Shown: positions 43,417 to 54,015 of the stretch, piece by piece | Position numbering within the stretch: the stretch's first letter is position 1 | Layout of the letters: the number at the start of each line of letters is the position of its first letter | DNA from: Fragilaria crotonensis | Taxonomy: Eukaryota > Bacillariophyta > Fragilariophyceae > Fragilariales > Fragilariaceae | Length of the DNA: 64,000 nt | Direction: 5' to 3' | Assembly (NCBI GenBank): GCA_022925895.1 | Contig: JAKSYS010000018.1 | Span: 1-64,000 of the forward strand | Translations under genes and position numbers: made by a program | The notes under the pieces: model-generated | What the model saw: the letters and a program-made list of their open reading frames with translations, nothing else | Databases searched by the model: none | What the model was told of the DNA's origin: nothing

Positions 43417-44675
43417 CCTCTGAGTGATAGTATCGCTGCAAAGGCTGTGCTGTATCCGGAAGTAGGCGCTCACACTTGCAGTACTACCGGTAGTTCGATT
43501 TTGAATCTTTCGATGGTTCTGGGCCCGGCGGAACCCTATTTTATCAGCAGATGCACATCCGATTCGGAATGTACCTATACTAGACATAGCATGCATTTTC
43601 AGCATCCCAACATGGTGAGGTGTGCTGGCTGCTTCAGTTCGCTGAGAGTACCAGGTACCAGTCCTCTCGTGTGGTAGTGGAGATTCGTTTCGCTCTTGTC
43701 TTGATCTACTACTGGACTTTTTGCAAGGGAGACATTATGGGCGTAAACGACTTATAATGCTGCATTAAATCCGTGCTTGCGAACCTCAACATAGATGCTG
43801 ATGCCATAGCAATTGAAAACCTACGGGTACATTGACAACATCGGTCAGAAGTACTCCTCACGGGTGCCCCTCGTTTCTCCTCAAAGAGAGTACAACTTCA
43901 CGAGAAGAAGGAGCTCTGGGCGAAACAACCGCCCAAGAATACCATCTCATCATTGCTTCCAAAGGAACGCATTCGAATCTGAAGCAGCGATATGGGGGCC
44001 ACAACGTATCACGAACTCGCCTGACTGGTACCAACGTATTTAATTCAGATGAAGACAATCAGCAAGACACCACATTGGAGGAGATGGGACAGGCGGAAGC
44101 TAACGCTGTTGAAGATCGAAACTATTTCCGTTCTGCGAGGCAAGCCAACCTCACTAATGCACACTTCGGTTTAAGTGAAGGGTCCTTTCAGACCTGGGGC
44201 GAAGGAAAGTCAATGCGCTTTGCCACGGTTCCATTGTCGTCCCGAGACGATTACAGTCACGCCAGTATCTCAAGTCGTAACATCTGGATCGCATCTGCGG
44301 CTTTAGTTGAGAAGGTTCGTGCGCTATGGTTGGCGGGTCCACATCACGTACTGGAGCAGTTCAGAAAACACAAATACAGCATTGGCTCTATGAAAACGAA
44401 GCAGAAGCAGTAACAAGAGGAAGAACAGAGGTGGAAATCGCTGGCACATCATGGTCAGTTCATCGTTTTCGGCGTCGTGTCAAAATGCTGTCGATCACCC
44501 TGTGTTTGCTTCCGTCACAATTCCAAAAGATACGGGGTACTAGCTACATAGTACAATTCACATAACAGGAGCTACAGGTACTGTACAGTACAAGTACGAG
44601 AAGTGAGTTTTCCTTCGTGGAAATTCCTTCAACCGTGTGCACTCGAACCGCCGCATTGGAGGTCGTACTACCAGG
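43374..44675 (+). repeat. 1.3-kb duplicated segment with monooxygenase relic (copy b)
   Basis: Copy of 25175-26465. The monooxygenase relic at 43900-44412 reads EYHLIIASKGTHSNLKQRYGGHNVSRTRL in one frame, with mixed identity: its GGHNVSRTRLTGTNVFN part is closer to the full gene at 19700 than to copy a. That patchwork suggests gene conversion. Confidence 0.88.
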
Positions 44676-44754
44676 TACTACGTCGTACCACAAATACTGT
44701 AGTGGAATTTCCACTTTTAGGCTTTTCGGTCAAACGGAGTTTTCTGACTCCTGA

Positions 44755-45479
44755 GTCAGGCCTCATTATTTTCGGGTTTTTTTTTATTTTCGGGAATTTT
44801 CCCGAAATTAAGGTCTGAGCAACTCCCGAAAATAACGGTGACGTGGCACTTTTCTCTCGTACAACGCCGTGTTAAAAATGCTCAAACTTTGACGGTCAAA
44901 GGGACGATGATAAAGTCGTCAGATTTTAATTCTGAAGTTGCAAACTAATCACCATGACACCCAAGAAGACCAAGGGTGCTTTGAAATTTCATCAAGATTG
45001 GGAGGTGAAGTATGCTGTGCAGATTTGCGCACGTGATCCGGTGTCAAAAGATGTGACGAGTGTGGTGTGTTTGATGTGCACAAACTTCGGCCGTGACGAT
45101 GGTGACGCTCCTGACCGCAAGCGAAAGAGGACATCAAATGATAAATACTACACAGCTCCATGGCGCTCTGATAACTTTGTCAGCCATCTTCGAACGCAGC
45201 ATGCAACAATGTGGGAGGAGTATAAGAAGCTCACACACGAAGAAAAGAAATCTTTCTTTGTCACAACCGAAGCACCGGAGGCAGTGAACCTACGTTCCTT
45301 TGTTCAACCAGAAGCAAGTGTCAAGGCTAAGATTATTGCAAAGCAGAAGTGTTCCTTTGTCATTGATGGAGATATTGTGTCGAAAATAATTGCTGATTTA
45401 CTTCTGACTCCGGCAGCAAGAACAACTGAAGGTGGAGATGCAGACGAGGTTCTTGACGATGACCCAGATGTCAGGAGTC
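44755..45479 (+). mobile_element. BED zinc-finger transposase fragment insertion
   Basis: The frame from ATG 44954 encodes KFHQDWEVKYAVQICARD, VVCLMCTNFGR and PWRSDNFVSHLRTQHATMW, a BED-type C-x2-C...H-x4-H finger as found at the N-terminus of hAT transposases. The reading runs through DEVLDDDPDV and then straight into duplicated flank sequence, so the catalytic part is missing. The uninterrupted flank is at 30945-30975. TCCTGA occurs on both sides of the insert, but I find no clean terminal repeats. The 5' part (44755-44950) holds palindromes built on CGGGAATTTTCCCG and TTTTCGGG. Confidence 0.65.
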
Positions 45480-45549
45480 CTGACATCGGTCGTGGTAGAT
45501 ATGAATACTCTACGAATGCATATGATTTTCAATACAATTTTGAGTACTG

Positions 45550-46855
45550 TGATAGTAGTCCTTTTTAATTCCACTCTCAGTACCACCACGTGATAAGGGG
45601 TCGTGATGTCGTGCATTCAAGTGTTGGCTCGATTACAGGTCGTACGGTTTATTGCCTACTGTGCTACGGCTACGGAGTTCTAAGTACATACTCCAGTACA
45701 GTATTTTTAACGTGAAGAATAAAACGAAATCTATGGCGGACTCTGAACGCTGACTATCCGGATAGATGTTGTTATCAATTAGCTTACATTGCAGTTTACC
45801 TTTACCTTTGATGATTGCTCACCACAACCCAACAAGTAGCAACTAAACATCTCTAGATGTGGCCATTTCACTCAATTGCAGTCCTTAGGCAGGGTAGCCA
45901 TGGCAATTCAAGTTTGCAGCTTGTGATGACGCCCCATCTCCTTGATGGCATTCCAACAACATCACCAACCAGCATGCCTGTAAACCAGTCCTATGCAGTC
46001 CTGACAGTATGCCCAGCAATGATAACATACCAACAAAACTTCCGGAGAACAGCCGTACAACCAATTCCAAATTACTGATGCCTTTGCCATCACAACAACC
46101 AGCAATCCACGGTTGCTCTGACAGAGAAGTCCACCATTTACCTGGCATCTCCATCAATACTTGCTTCTTGTTGTTGGGTATGTTGTTGAGACTGCATACG
46201 TGAGCTGCTGGTTTGTGGGCGGCGGATTGGTTGCACCAACTTTGATGCCGCCAGCCAACATCTTGCTCAATGCTTCCAATGCAACCAATGGACCAACCAG
46301 CCTGAAAACCACTTCATTCTTACAAACCAGTACGTCCATGACTTCTCCAATGAAGCCTCCGTAAACAGCGCAAAACATGTTGTTGACAGGCCTGCAGTTG
46401 CCTCAAGCAACCCATGCACCAACATAGATGCCGACCAACATCTTAACTCGGATTCCATCTACTAACCAAGGCAGCAATTCATCATGACCTCAGCCACCAT
46501 CAAACTAAACAGCATCCCAAAACATCCCAACAGGGTGGTTGTTGTATTCAACAAGATCAGTTGCTTATGACAATGAGGTGATGATGCAGATGATGACAGT
46601 GGTGCCAATATAATCCTTTATGATCGGAGTACTGTGAACAAAATGCGCGTAGGATGTTGAGATCCAGTACAAGTGGAATAGTGGATTTTTAATAGGAGGC
46701 TCTACGAAGGAAAAAATCCACTCTCAGCGCCACTTGTGCAACAAAAATTACCTAAATTATACCCACCCCAAAATTAGAGTACAGTAAAATTATACGGGGA
46801 CCCCCGTTACACTCCCCTACATAATACCACTTCGGTGGAATTTCCGTACTTTTGT
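45550..46855. mobile_element. 1.3-kb insertion in CAP copy 3 upstream region, unclassified
   Basis: Copy 2 (31010-31045) runs continuously from TTTTGAGTAC to GTACAAGTATTG, whereas here about 1.3 kb separates the same flanks. Minus-strand open pieces at 46154-46378 and 46267-46458 (GPLVALEALSKMLAGG, TTCFALFTEASLEKSW) look hydrophobic but are not recognisable. A nested hairpin lies at 46671-46739. The insert borders are approximate. Confidence 0.5.
46671..46739. repeat. Nested inverted repeat
   Basis: The inner arms are AGTGGATTTTT (46682-46692) and AAAAATCCACT (46714-46724), 11 bp perfect. The outer arms are ACAAGTGG (46671-46678) and CCACTTGT (46732-46739). Confidence 0.9.
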
Positions 46856-47317
46856 ACAAGTATTGTACGAGTGTTGCTGCGTTTTTCTTGATGTCTACGT
46901 CCAAGATTGACGGCGCAGGACTGGAATCTTTATAGATGGGGCGATTGATTCTTTTCTCGTGATCAGGTACATGTATCTCTGATACATGTATGAGATGATA
47001 CAAGGATACAAGGTACTTGGAGTACGATAGAAGTGGTACTTGTACTGTAAATATGCATAGACATCATCATATACATTCTGACACATGTGTCGACGTTGAA
47101 TCGTGCTACGTACAAATATCAAATGCAACATAGCACCACGATCCAGATGTAAGGAAACCAAGGTTGAAGCATGACTGTAATCGTTTTGGGGCGATTGATT
47201 CTACACACAAGTGAATTCTGAATTCATCACAATTTTTGAAACCGGAAGTTAGAACCAGGGACTTCCAACGCTATCACTTCAAACTCCAAAGTCACTTTTC
47301 GTTATTAATTGATTGAG

Positions 47318-48163
47318 ATGCAGGCAGCCCTCGACAGGCACAACGCGCTTCGAGCTCACCATGGGGCTCCACCACTTGCGTGGAGCGACGATTGCGCAAG
47401 GAATGCACAGAAAGCGGCCAATTACTGTCAGAGCGTAGGATATTTGGTGCACAGCAACCATCCCAATCAGGGCCAAAACCTCTGCAGTTCCTCGAATCGC
47501 GCAAACCCAGTCGATGCGACGCAGCGATGGTACAACGAGGTGGCCAGTTATGACTACAACAACCCTCGCTTCTCAATGTCCACAGGACACTTCACACAGC
47601 TCGTGTGGAAGTCGACCACTCATGTGGGAATTGCAGTTTCGTCAGACGGGAAGTATCTTGCAGCAAACTATTCCCCGTCCGGCAACGTTACGGGTCGATT
47701 CAGGGAGAATGTATTGCCACCGCATTCCCGACGCGTGGCGTCAAATACAATGCATGTGCCCACAAATCAAGACATGGTGCTAATCAATCCTCAGTCGGGA
47801 AAGGCTCTTGATGTTGCCAACAGTGGAACTGATAATGGTACCAACATTCATTTGTGGGAGCGCAACGGTGGTGGGGCGCAGATGTGGCGTTATACGACGG
47901 ACCAAGAACTTATCAATCCACAGTCGGGAAAGGCTCTTGATGTTTCCTCTAGTGGAACTGACAATGGTACAAACATTCATTTGTGGGAGCGCAATTGTAG
48001 TGGGGCTCAAAAGTGGGTTTTCATGACGGATGGCAGTATTGTGAATCCTCAGTCAGGAAAGGCTCTTGATGTGGCCAACGGCGGAACCGATAATGGTACC
48101 AACATTCATTTGTGGGAGCGCAATGGTAGTGGGGCCCAAAATTGGCAGTTTGTTGCGTCCTAA
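47318..48163 (+). CDS. CAP/SCP domain plus ricin-B-type lectin repeats (copy 3)
   Basis: The frame runs from ATG 47318 to TAA 48163, 281 residues, differing from copy 2 at only about a dozen positions. It has the same CAP core and three lectin repeats; repeat 2 has CSGAQKW where copy 2 has GGNQKW. Its upstream region from 46856 duplicates that of copy 2. It lies 609 bp before the only nearly complete GH3 gene, so this pair is the best candidate for a working module that binds and cleaves polysaccharide outside the cell. That joint role is inference from proximity. Confidence 0.82.
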   Translation: MQAALDRHNALRAHHGAPPLAWSDDCARNAQKAANYCQSVGYLVHSNHPNQGQNLCSSSNRANPVDATQRWYNEVASYDYNNPRFSMSTGHFTQLVWKSTTHVGIAVSSDGKYLAANYSPSGNVTGRFRENVLPPHSRRVASNTMHVPTNQDMVLINPQSGKALDVANSGTDNGTNIHLWERNGGGAQMWRYTTDQELINPQSGKALDVSSSGTDNGTNIHLWERNCSGAQKWVFMTDGSIVNPQSGKALDVANGGTDNGTNIHLWERNGSGAQNWQFVAS

Positions 48164-48772
48164 AAGGTATGATTTGTTTCCAGATAAGAAGTCCTGTACG
48201 GGAGTATAAAAATGCATTTCCTCGATACAGACGGAGGTAATTTTCTTCATCTAGCATAACAGCATTTAGCACTTACGGAGCAGGCTTCTATACTCCTCCT
48301 TTCTTCTTTTGGGCGTGATTCCGAAATCAATGTCTAGGAAACTCTCGAATCAACATGGCATGACCGTTGAACCTGCCCGCCAGAGTTCAGCCAGCAATAC
48401 GTTCTCAAGTATTGGTACGTTCCAGTTATACCTGGTACTAGTGTAGTAGCTATTAGTAGCACTTCTATAGGTCTACGGTCTACAGTCTATGCATACTTGT
48501 ACCAGGTGTTAGCACCTGCAGCTTGCAGTACTTGTACCAGGTACTGCTGTACTAGTACCAGTACCATATTTCGATCGCAGTTCCCATTATACATCGCACC
48601 GTTACTACGGTACTAGTAGCAACGTTCACACCGGTACGCCAGTACAGGAGGAGAATTGTAGTATCTTTCTCTCTCTCATAGACTTGTCGACTGTCAACTC
48701 TTCCCTCCAGTCTCACATTCACAACTAAGCTTTCCGCATCACTGCACTTCTATAGCACCAACGTCAATCAGC
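48164..48772. promoter_or_regulatory. CAP-GH3 spacer (copy 3)
   Basis: The spacer is GTAC-rich (48410-48580) with a C/T-rich GH3 leader at the end. It is the uninterrupted form of the site occupied by the YR element in copy 2. Confidence 0.5.
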
Positions 48773-51692
48773 ATGGCGCCGTCTGGCTTTGTAGCCTCTC
48801 ACCGTGTCGAAACGTTGCTCGATAGCATGAGTATTGAGCAGCTTATAGGCCAAATGTCTCAAATTGACTTGAAAATGCTTCTCGATGACCATAATGGCGA
48901 TGACGCAACAGTTCGCGTCAATCTGAGCAAACTAGAGTATTACATTGGTCATCTGGGAATTGGGTCAGTGTTGAATAACGTTGTTGGTCATCAATGGAAT
49001 GCATCTCAATTTCGTTCGGCTGTTGTTGAAATGCAACGAGTTGCCAAAAAATACAATCATCCGCCCATCATTTATGGACTCGACAGCATCCACGGTGCGA
49101 ATTACATTCGAGGAGCAACCTTGACACCCCAACCAATCAATCTTGCTGCCACGTTCAATACCACCATGGCCTATCGGGCGGGAATTCTTGCCAGTCGAGA
49201 CACTCGTGCCGCCGGAATATCATGGCTCTTTTCGCCGCTCTTGGGGGTGGCACTCAATCCTCGATGGAGCCGACTGTACGAAACCTTTGGAGAGGATATG
49301 CTGGTCGTCGGTCAAATGGCAAAATCTATGATTATGGGTATACAAGCCAAAGACAGCACCAGTTCCAGCAGCACCACCAGCAGCAGTCATGGAGACAATA
49401 CGTCGCAACAACAAGGTGGCATTCCTTCCCGAGCGGCCGCATCGGCAAAGCACTTTATTGGATATTCCGCACCGCGGACGGGTCACGACCGTGCTCCGAG
49501 TTGGATCCCCACGCGGCATTTGTATCAATACTTTGTACCACCGTGGCGACATGTCGCGGATGAGGTCCTTACCATCATGGAAGCGTACACGGAATACGAC
49601 GGCGTCCCAGTGGTGACCAACCGACATGCACTCCAAACGTTGCTGCGATTGCAATTGGAATTCAACGGTGTGGTGGTGACGGATTATAGTGAAATGTGGA
49701 ACCTTGTTGAGTGGCATCACGTGTCCAAGGACAGAACAGATGCCGTCGCGGCATCGATACGAGCTGGAGTTGACATGAGTATGATACCTTTTGATGCCGA
49801 GGAATTCGTTCGAGCTGTCAAGGATGCGATCGCGTCAAACCTGCTGGACAAGGATCATGTTCGAAATGCTGCACGACGAGTCTTGACATTGAAGGAAACG
49901 CTGAATATGTTCGACGAGACTGTCACGATGGAGGATGTCAATCTGGCCAAAGTTGGGACCGATCGTGAGGAAGCCTTGGAGATGGCGCGGCACTCCATTG
50001 TGCTGGTCAAGAATGAGAACAACTTGCTACCGCTACCGTCGAAGGAGAACATTAAAGTTCTGGTCACTGGACCCACCGCAAATTCCTTGTCGTTTCAAAG
50101 TGGGGGATGGACTTGGCAATGGCAGGGCGCTGCCGATTCATGGTTTCCTTATGGAACGACAGTCTTGGACGCTGCAAAAGAACTGCCCTGGCAGGTAAGC
50201 TACGAATGTGGAACAGACATTATGGGTAACGACTGTGGCGGTGATAGCGTTCCTGGCATTGTCAACACCGTCGAGTCCTTCATTGGTTTCGGCAGCGATA
50301 TTCCTCCGTCGATCAAGGCTGCCTCTCAGCAAGACGTGGACTACGCCATTGTCTGTGTCGGTGAAGAAAATTATACAGAAAAGCCGGGAGATATCAACGA
50401 CTTGGCATTGCCAGAGGGCCAGAAGCTACTTGTGCAGCAACTTGCAGGCAAGGCGAAGATTATCTTAGTTTATTTCGGCGGTCGACCTCGACTGTTAGGA
50501 GAGATCGAACCTCACGCCGACGCCATTCTCCTCGGCTTTCTCCTGGTCCAGACGCCGGCAAGGCTGTTATTGAGATTATCATTGGTGCGAGTAAACCCAA
50601 GTGGTCGTTTGCCCATCACGTACCCCAAGCATGAGGACTTGCAAGGTGTACCTTACTTCCACGCTGTTTCGGAAGAATGCACCTTGGGATCTGGCCAACT
50701 ACCACACTTTCAATACGGGCTTTGCGATACACAGTGGCCTTTTGGTTATGGTTTGAGTTTTACTTCGTTCGAGTATTCGAATCTGCAAGTGAACTCCAAT
50801 ACGGTTGAATACACTGCACCTGGCCAAAGTTCGATGTACCGTCGGGGTGTGGACTCGCTGGTGGTGTCTGTGCAGGTAACCAACACGGGTTCAGTGGCTG
50901 GTCGCGAAACTGTGATGTTCTTTTCCTTTGATGAATACCGAAGTGTGACACCGGAATACAAGCGGCTTCGAAGTTTTGAAAAGGTGGATCTCGCACCTGG
51001 CGAGTCCATCACAGTGACCGCGGCGATTTCCCCGACTGATTTAAAGTTCATCGGCCCTGATGATGATTCTCATCTCATAATCGAAGATGGCATGGTTTTT
51101 CGAATTGGTGTTGGAGCAGCAACCGACTGCAGGGCTGATGGCGACGATGCAATGTGCACAGAGCCAGTAACAGTTGCTGCAGGAGCTGAATACATTGGAG
51201 CTTGTGAAGCCGCATGCGACGTGTGGACAAGGAGTATCTGCTCAGCGATGCTTCGTCCACGAGGCTGCTATTCCATGTGCTCAGAAGCCAGCGAGGGTGG
51301 TCCTATTAAAGAGGGGTGGTACGTTTACATCTGTGTGCCGCACGTTGTATACTTGGATCCGATGAAACTCATTTGCCATGGGCACTTGTCTCAGGGGCTG
51401 GGAGTACGTACGATGCATCGAATCAGTTGCAACTCAAAGCTCAGTCCAAGGCCTTGACGACTGCTGGAGGATGACGTCTAGTTGTCGTGACATCTTTCAA
51501 AGCTCTGGCCCAGCAACTGCCGTTCCACTCCCAATTCCAACAGGGTTGGCTGTTGGCGCCGGTGTATTGGCAGCATGCTTCATCGCCCTTGCCGTTCGGG
51601 GCGATCTCTTTCGATGGCTTTCACTGACACCTCGGGATACCTTGGAACAGAACGTCCAGTTCGCTCCTGTGACGGATACCGACCTAGATTAG
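48773..51692 (+). CDS. GH3 beta-glucosidase-like with C-terminal TM tail (copy 3), one intron
   Basis: Exons 48773-51318 and 51395-51692 join in phase (GW then GWEYVRC). The GH3 N domain spans about residues 1-390: YGLDSIHGANYIRG, FSPLLGVALNPRWSRLYETFGED, AKHFIGYS, and the nucleophile Asp in GVVVTDYSEMWN. The GH3 C domain starts at about 425 (LPLPSKENIKVLVTGPT) and contains CVGEENYTEKPGD. A fibronectin-III-like domain follows PFGYGLSFTSFEYSNL. A Cys-rich segment (about 800-880) and a single helix GLAVGAGVLAACFIALAV end the protein. No N-terminal signal peptide is visible. Codons 50543-50594 are out of frame between two opposite single-base indels; the shifted frame there reads PGPDAGKAVIEIIIGA, the normal GH3 sequence. 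Confidence 0.85.
51319..51394 (+). other. Predicted 76-nt intron in GH3 copy 3
   Basis: Begins GTACGT and ends CTCAG. Removing it joins codon TG|G and keeps the frame into a Cys-rich segment and a transmembrane helix. Without splicing the frame ends at 51457. Confidence 0.7.
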
Positions 51693-51872
51693 CTCAAATC
51701 TTCGACGCGTACACCGTATTTGATGGTGCTACAGTATTTTTAACATTTTACAAGTGCCATTCTATGCAGAGGTTTGGCGCAGACGCTTCTGGGCAGGCGT
51801 GTATCTATCATCTGATTAATGCATTGAGGGGGGCTGTGCTAACGTGCAGAGCCGCCCAGATGGGCGCGGCCT
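51693..51872. other. Short convergent intergenic
   Basis: Lies between GH3 (plus) and the conserved hypothetical (minus). No feature seen; it presumably carries both polyadenylation regions. Confidence 0.5.
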
Positions 51873-52469
51873 TCATTTCAAAGTTTTCCGCCGTAGGTCG
51901 AACGTGCGAGATGGGATGGATATCGCCCTTCTGAGGCGTTCCGCCTGGAGGAGATCCTTGTCGCTGTAACCACCAACTTCCTTCAACATGATCCGTCTGT
52001 CATTCGCTGAAGTCCAAAGATCTTTCGGGAGGCGTCTTCCCCCTTCGCGAGATCTTTCAAAATCGTCGAGATCAACATGCTGTATATGTGTCTGTTCCCA
52101 AGAAAGGGTGATTGGAGGGCCATTTGTCCATGAACTGCTGCCGATCAGAAGCTTGTGCTCCCTGATGACAAGTCCGCCAAACTTGACGGATTTCTTGCTT
52201 TCCTCTGATTCCTGAACTGGTACATCTGTAACCGGCGACGACTTCTCTTGCAGTGTCAAGGGACGATGCGCATCTTCGTGGACGACTCCATGTACGGGTT
52301 CACTGGATCCCTCCTTGCATAGATCTTTCAGTGATGATGAGCAATGTGATGTCCGAGTAGCTTGTTTTACGCCCGATCCCTTGTGGAAGACGTCCAGCTT
52401 GAGGTCCTCCTTCTCCGTTGGTTTCATTGAATAATTCATGCGCAATGAGTGTGGCAACGAAGTCATCAT
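51873..52469 (-). CDS. Conserved diatom hypothetical protein
   Basis: Minus-strand frame of 198 codons; Met candidates cluster at its start (52469, 52466, then codons 11 and 15). The core KSVKFGGLVIREHKLLIGSS then GPPITLSWEQ, followed by an acidic LDDFERSRE and a basic helix LLQAERLRRAI, resembles a motif seen in many diatom proteins (VxFxxVxxREY...GPPLxLGW). Function is unknown to me. The N-terminal 90 residues are low in order and rich in Ser, Glu and Lys. The frame is intact and it is convergent with GH3 copy 3. Confidence 0.65.
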   Translation of the reverse strand: MMTSLPHSLRMNYSMKPTEKEDLKLDVFHKGSGVKQATRTSHCSSSLKDLCKEGSSEPVHGVVHEDAHRPLTLQEKSSPVTDVPVQESEESKKSVKFGGLVIREHKLLIGSSSWTNGPPITLSWEQTHIQHVDLDDFERSREGGRRLPKDLWTSANDRRIMLKEVGGYSDKDLLQAERLRRAISIPSRTFDLRRKTLK

Positions 52470-54015
52470 GGCTGTTAATGCGCGTATTCAAGTCCTGGCT
52501 GTGGGGATAGAATTGTGTGACAAATGCGAATTTCTAGAGAAAAATTAGCAAACGCATATAGTGGAATGGTCGTAGGACCTGGTATGGACACGCCGCGGAC
52601 TAACGTGCCTTCGCAAGAGCTGTGTTTGCTACCGGTCATTGCAAGATTGAAGTTTCAGAGGGACATCCTGTTTCTTCAGGACATTCAATGAGTCATATCG
52701 TATATGTTTTTTGAATACGTCGATCTGACGAACATGCGTCACAAAATTGAGGTCATCCCAACACGGGCTGGCTACACTTGACCACGTAAACGCAAGCATG
52801 AAAAACAATTTGATTTGGCGCTTGCCAAATGGTTTTGAGTATTCACAGAATGTCGTTGACGTCACGTTAATGGTCATTGTCTATCGTTGCTATCGTTCCC
52901 TCGGGGCGAAGGAAAGGTGTTGGGCCTGTCTTGTCACATATATAAAAACGACGCACATCAATTGATCTCTCTGAAATGAACGAGTATGGGAGTATGGGAT
53001 ATCGGGAAAGGATTGTTTATATTGATAGGCCCTGAGTTCCCAACCGAACGCAATATTCTACATATATCTTTGTACTGTATCACGACCACAGAGCACAGAG
53101 TACTCCGAGAATAAAAAGGCTGCCTAATAATACAACGGGATGGCTGCGAAAGAATGCGTTGCTTGCGACATTTAACTGTTAAAATCCATGTGCAATTGTA
53201 TGTGTCAATAGGTTGGCAAACACGAATACGCGGCATGCGACATTTTCCTTCAATGCACACGTTGTGTCTTTATACAATACCTGGTACTACGAATACGCCT
53301 TGTTGGGAAAGGTCGACCGTATCATAGTTTGGATCGCTCGTTTACAGACTGTGAGTTTCGGTGTTCGAAAGCCGAATGCATCACGGCATCATGGCATTAT
53401 TTCTGTTTCATGCGAAAATTTTGTTGCGAAGTCAATAAATAAATTGTCGTCGGCTATGTGTAGTCGTAGACAACGACCACTAACCTTAACACAAAGTACT
53501 TGTACGACCACTGAGGGACTTCGAGGATCCAGAGTCCAGAGTACGATATCATCTGCTTCTAATTGTAGGGAAGGGCAATGTGTTGCTATCCATTTCAGAA
53601 AGACTTTGACAATTAGCAGTGCCTTCCATTGGGTACAGTTTAAGAGTTTAAGTTGTACTCAGAGTGTACAGCAAGGACCCGAGTGGGAGTACAAGGTATA
53701 ATCCTCATCCAAACGTATCTTATGGAGTGTAGTCGGGGTAGACGACCTGATGGAGTCAAAACGTCTCAAAATAAACCGATTGATTTTCAACATCTGACAC
53801 CATTTGTTTCATGCCGTTGGTCCATGGCTTTTCCTTAGAAAGCGTCTTGAAATACTCCCAATAGCACTGCTTTGGTCGCTTATAGAGATATTCACCGACA
53901 AAAGTTGCAACAAGTCAAACTTCCTCCAGCAACACAACGGTGCGACATGGCATGACGATCTGAAGGTAGCATGAAGAACATGTAGCAACCTAGGATCCCC
54001 ATCTGCCAACGCAAC
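52470..54015. other. No recognised gene
   Basis: Open frames at 52629-52877 (minus) and 53213-53701 (plus) have no known motif and no convincing start context. No tRNA or repeat stands out. Confidence 0.4.

Noticed and set aside
45840-46500. Coding gene on the minus strand (pieces GPLVALEALSKMLAGG and TTCFALFTEASL)
   Set aside because: Short frames broken by stops with no known domain; kept as part of an unclassified insertion.
52629-53701. Two open frames with moderate length
   Set aside because: No motif, biased composition or start context that supports coding.
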